This document shows positions 63,407-64,000 of a DNA stretch of 64,000 bases, one piece after another. Numbering within the stretch: position 1 is the stretch's first letter; each line of letters opens with the position of its first letter. Source of the DNA: Legionella_A sp963772805 (GTDB taxonomy: Bacteria > Pseudomonadota > Gammaproteobacteria > Legionellales > Legionellaceae); the NCBI GenBank assembly GCA_963772805.1, contig CAVYYU010000008.1, forward strand, positions 930,001 through 994,000, in the 5' to 3' direction. The notes below the pieces were generated by a model. The model worked only from the letters and a program-made list of their open reading frames with translations. It did no database searches and was not told the DNA's origin. A program made the position numbers and the translations under genes.

Positions 63407-63788
63407 GTGGGTGAAAACCCACATAATAAAAGAAAAAAAATGCACCGATTAAACAGCCTATCTTGCGGGCTAAATTAAGACTCCAAATTGGATAGTAGTC
63501 AGGGCGTACGATTGGTAGTGATAAAATAGCTGTAAGACCCATGCCTATAAAGGAAAATGCATACAAAACATATGCTTCAATACCATCGTGTTCACTTACC
63601 CATAAACGGATACTCGGAGTTAAAGTCATTGGGTCCACATGAAAGTAGTATCCCCATATTTGTTCTGAAAACATAAAAAATATTTCATAAAACAAAAAAG
63701 CGGATGTAAATCCCGCTAATATTGTCCATGGGACTGAAAAACCATAAAAAAATTCACCCTGTGTTGATTGTGGAGTAACTTGCTTCAT
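63390..63788 (-). pseudogene. 5' part of the membrane protein cut by the IS
   Basis: Encodes MKQVTPQSTQGEFFYGFSVP, three to four membrane helices (TILAGFTSAFLFYEIFFMF, then YVLYAFSFIGMGLTAILSLPIV, then IGCLIGAFFFFYYVGFHP). It reads into the IS as RAFHE and stops. The last native codons V-G-F-H-P are the same five that open the 3' part, so the original gene was about 671 codons. Both halves may still be made separately, but a working product is unlikely. Confidence 0.85.
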
Positions 63789-64000
63789 ATAACTCAGGCC
63801 GCCGTAAATTTAGTTTTCAATCATAGGACATTTAACTGTTAAAATTGGCAAAATGACTAACTTGATAATTTTGCTATTTATAATACTTTCTAAGGGTTCT
63901 TGATAAAATTTCCTATATTACTAATTGCAATAAGTTCCGTTTTTTCAATGATACCTTCCACATAGCTCTAGGTTATTTCAAATAACTTATCAGCTGCGTT
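63789..64000. other. Right edge, no gene seen
   Basis: AT-rich DNA with only short open frames on both strands. It should hold the promoter of the broken membrane protein gene. Confidence 0.4.

Overview
The window looks like a chromosomal segment of a gammaproteobacterium of the Legionellales type (Coxiella, Legionella or Aquicella-like). This placement is inferred from gene content, not from a marker-gene search. The pointers are a secreted eukaryote-type apyrase (GDA1/CD39 family), a large protein with a PI-kinase-like catalytic loop, a J-domain membrane protein that looks like a host-directed effector, and a proton-translocating transhydrogenase split as pntAA/pntAB/pntB. Coding is dense, base composition is moderately AT-rich, and several insertion sequences (IS) are present.

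Region 1 (1-9045) is housekeeping DNA next to mobile-element debris. A Vibrio/Shewanella-type second elongation factor G is followed by an IS3-family element with an A AAA AAG frameshift signal. This IS abuts a 5'-truncated ssb. Next comes an ardA anti-restriction gene split by a complete group II intron (5516-7836); excising the intron restores an uninterrupted 169-codon ArdA frame. A thiopurine methyltransferase gene and tRNA-Thr(CGT) close the region. ssb plus ardA beside a tRNA suggests the remains of an integrated conjugative element.

Region 2 (9071-30674) carries the apyrase, a Bcr/CflA-type transporter, the J-domain membrane protein, ComEC, an OsmC protein, an FMN reductase, a pirin, the pntAA-pntAB-pntB operon, a small secreted protein, release factor 3, the kinase-like putative effector, a three-gene valine-degradation operon (acyl-CoA dehydrogenase, enoyl-CoA hydratase, 3-hydroxyisobutyryl-CoA hydrolase) and RecQ. 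The 3' end of recQ is duplicated in tandem with a REP-like palindrome.

Region 3 (30984-38062) is a full cytochrome c maturation set on the minus strand (ccmA-B, then ccmC-D-E-F-G-H-I). It is split by one oppositely oriented gene of unknown function. ccmD (53 codons) is included.

Region 4 (38150-42045) holds an AAA/DUF4143 ATPase behind a striking double 32-bp repeat and promoter, a higBA toxin-antitoxin pair with a clear promoter/operator, and a complete ISAs1-family element with 10-bp target duplications.

Region 5 (42114-63788) is an ABC-transporter-dependent surface polysaccharide (O-antigen-like) locus. It contains three related glycosyltransferases (one fused behind a GT4-like domain), an AsnB-type amidotransferase, Wzt/Wzm, WecB, a left-handed beta-helix acetyltransferase, the CDP-glucose route (RfbF, RfbG), a GtrA protein, a Gfo/Idh oxidoreductase and a C-methyltransferase, which together suggest a branched CDP-6-deoxyhexose. 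Divergent genes encode a GtrB-like glycosyltransferase and a methyltransferase. At the right end a second ISAs1-type element has cut a large membrane protein gene in two; the two pieces join in frame across the 16-bp duplication.
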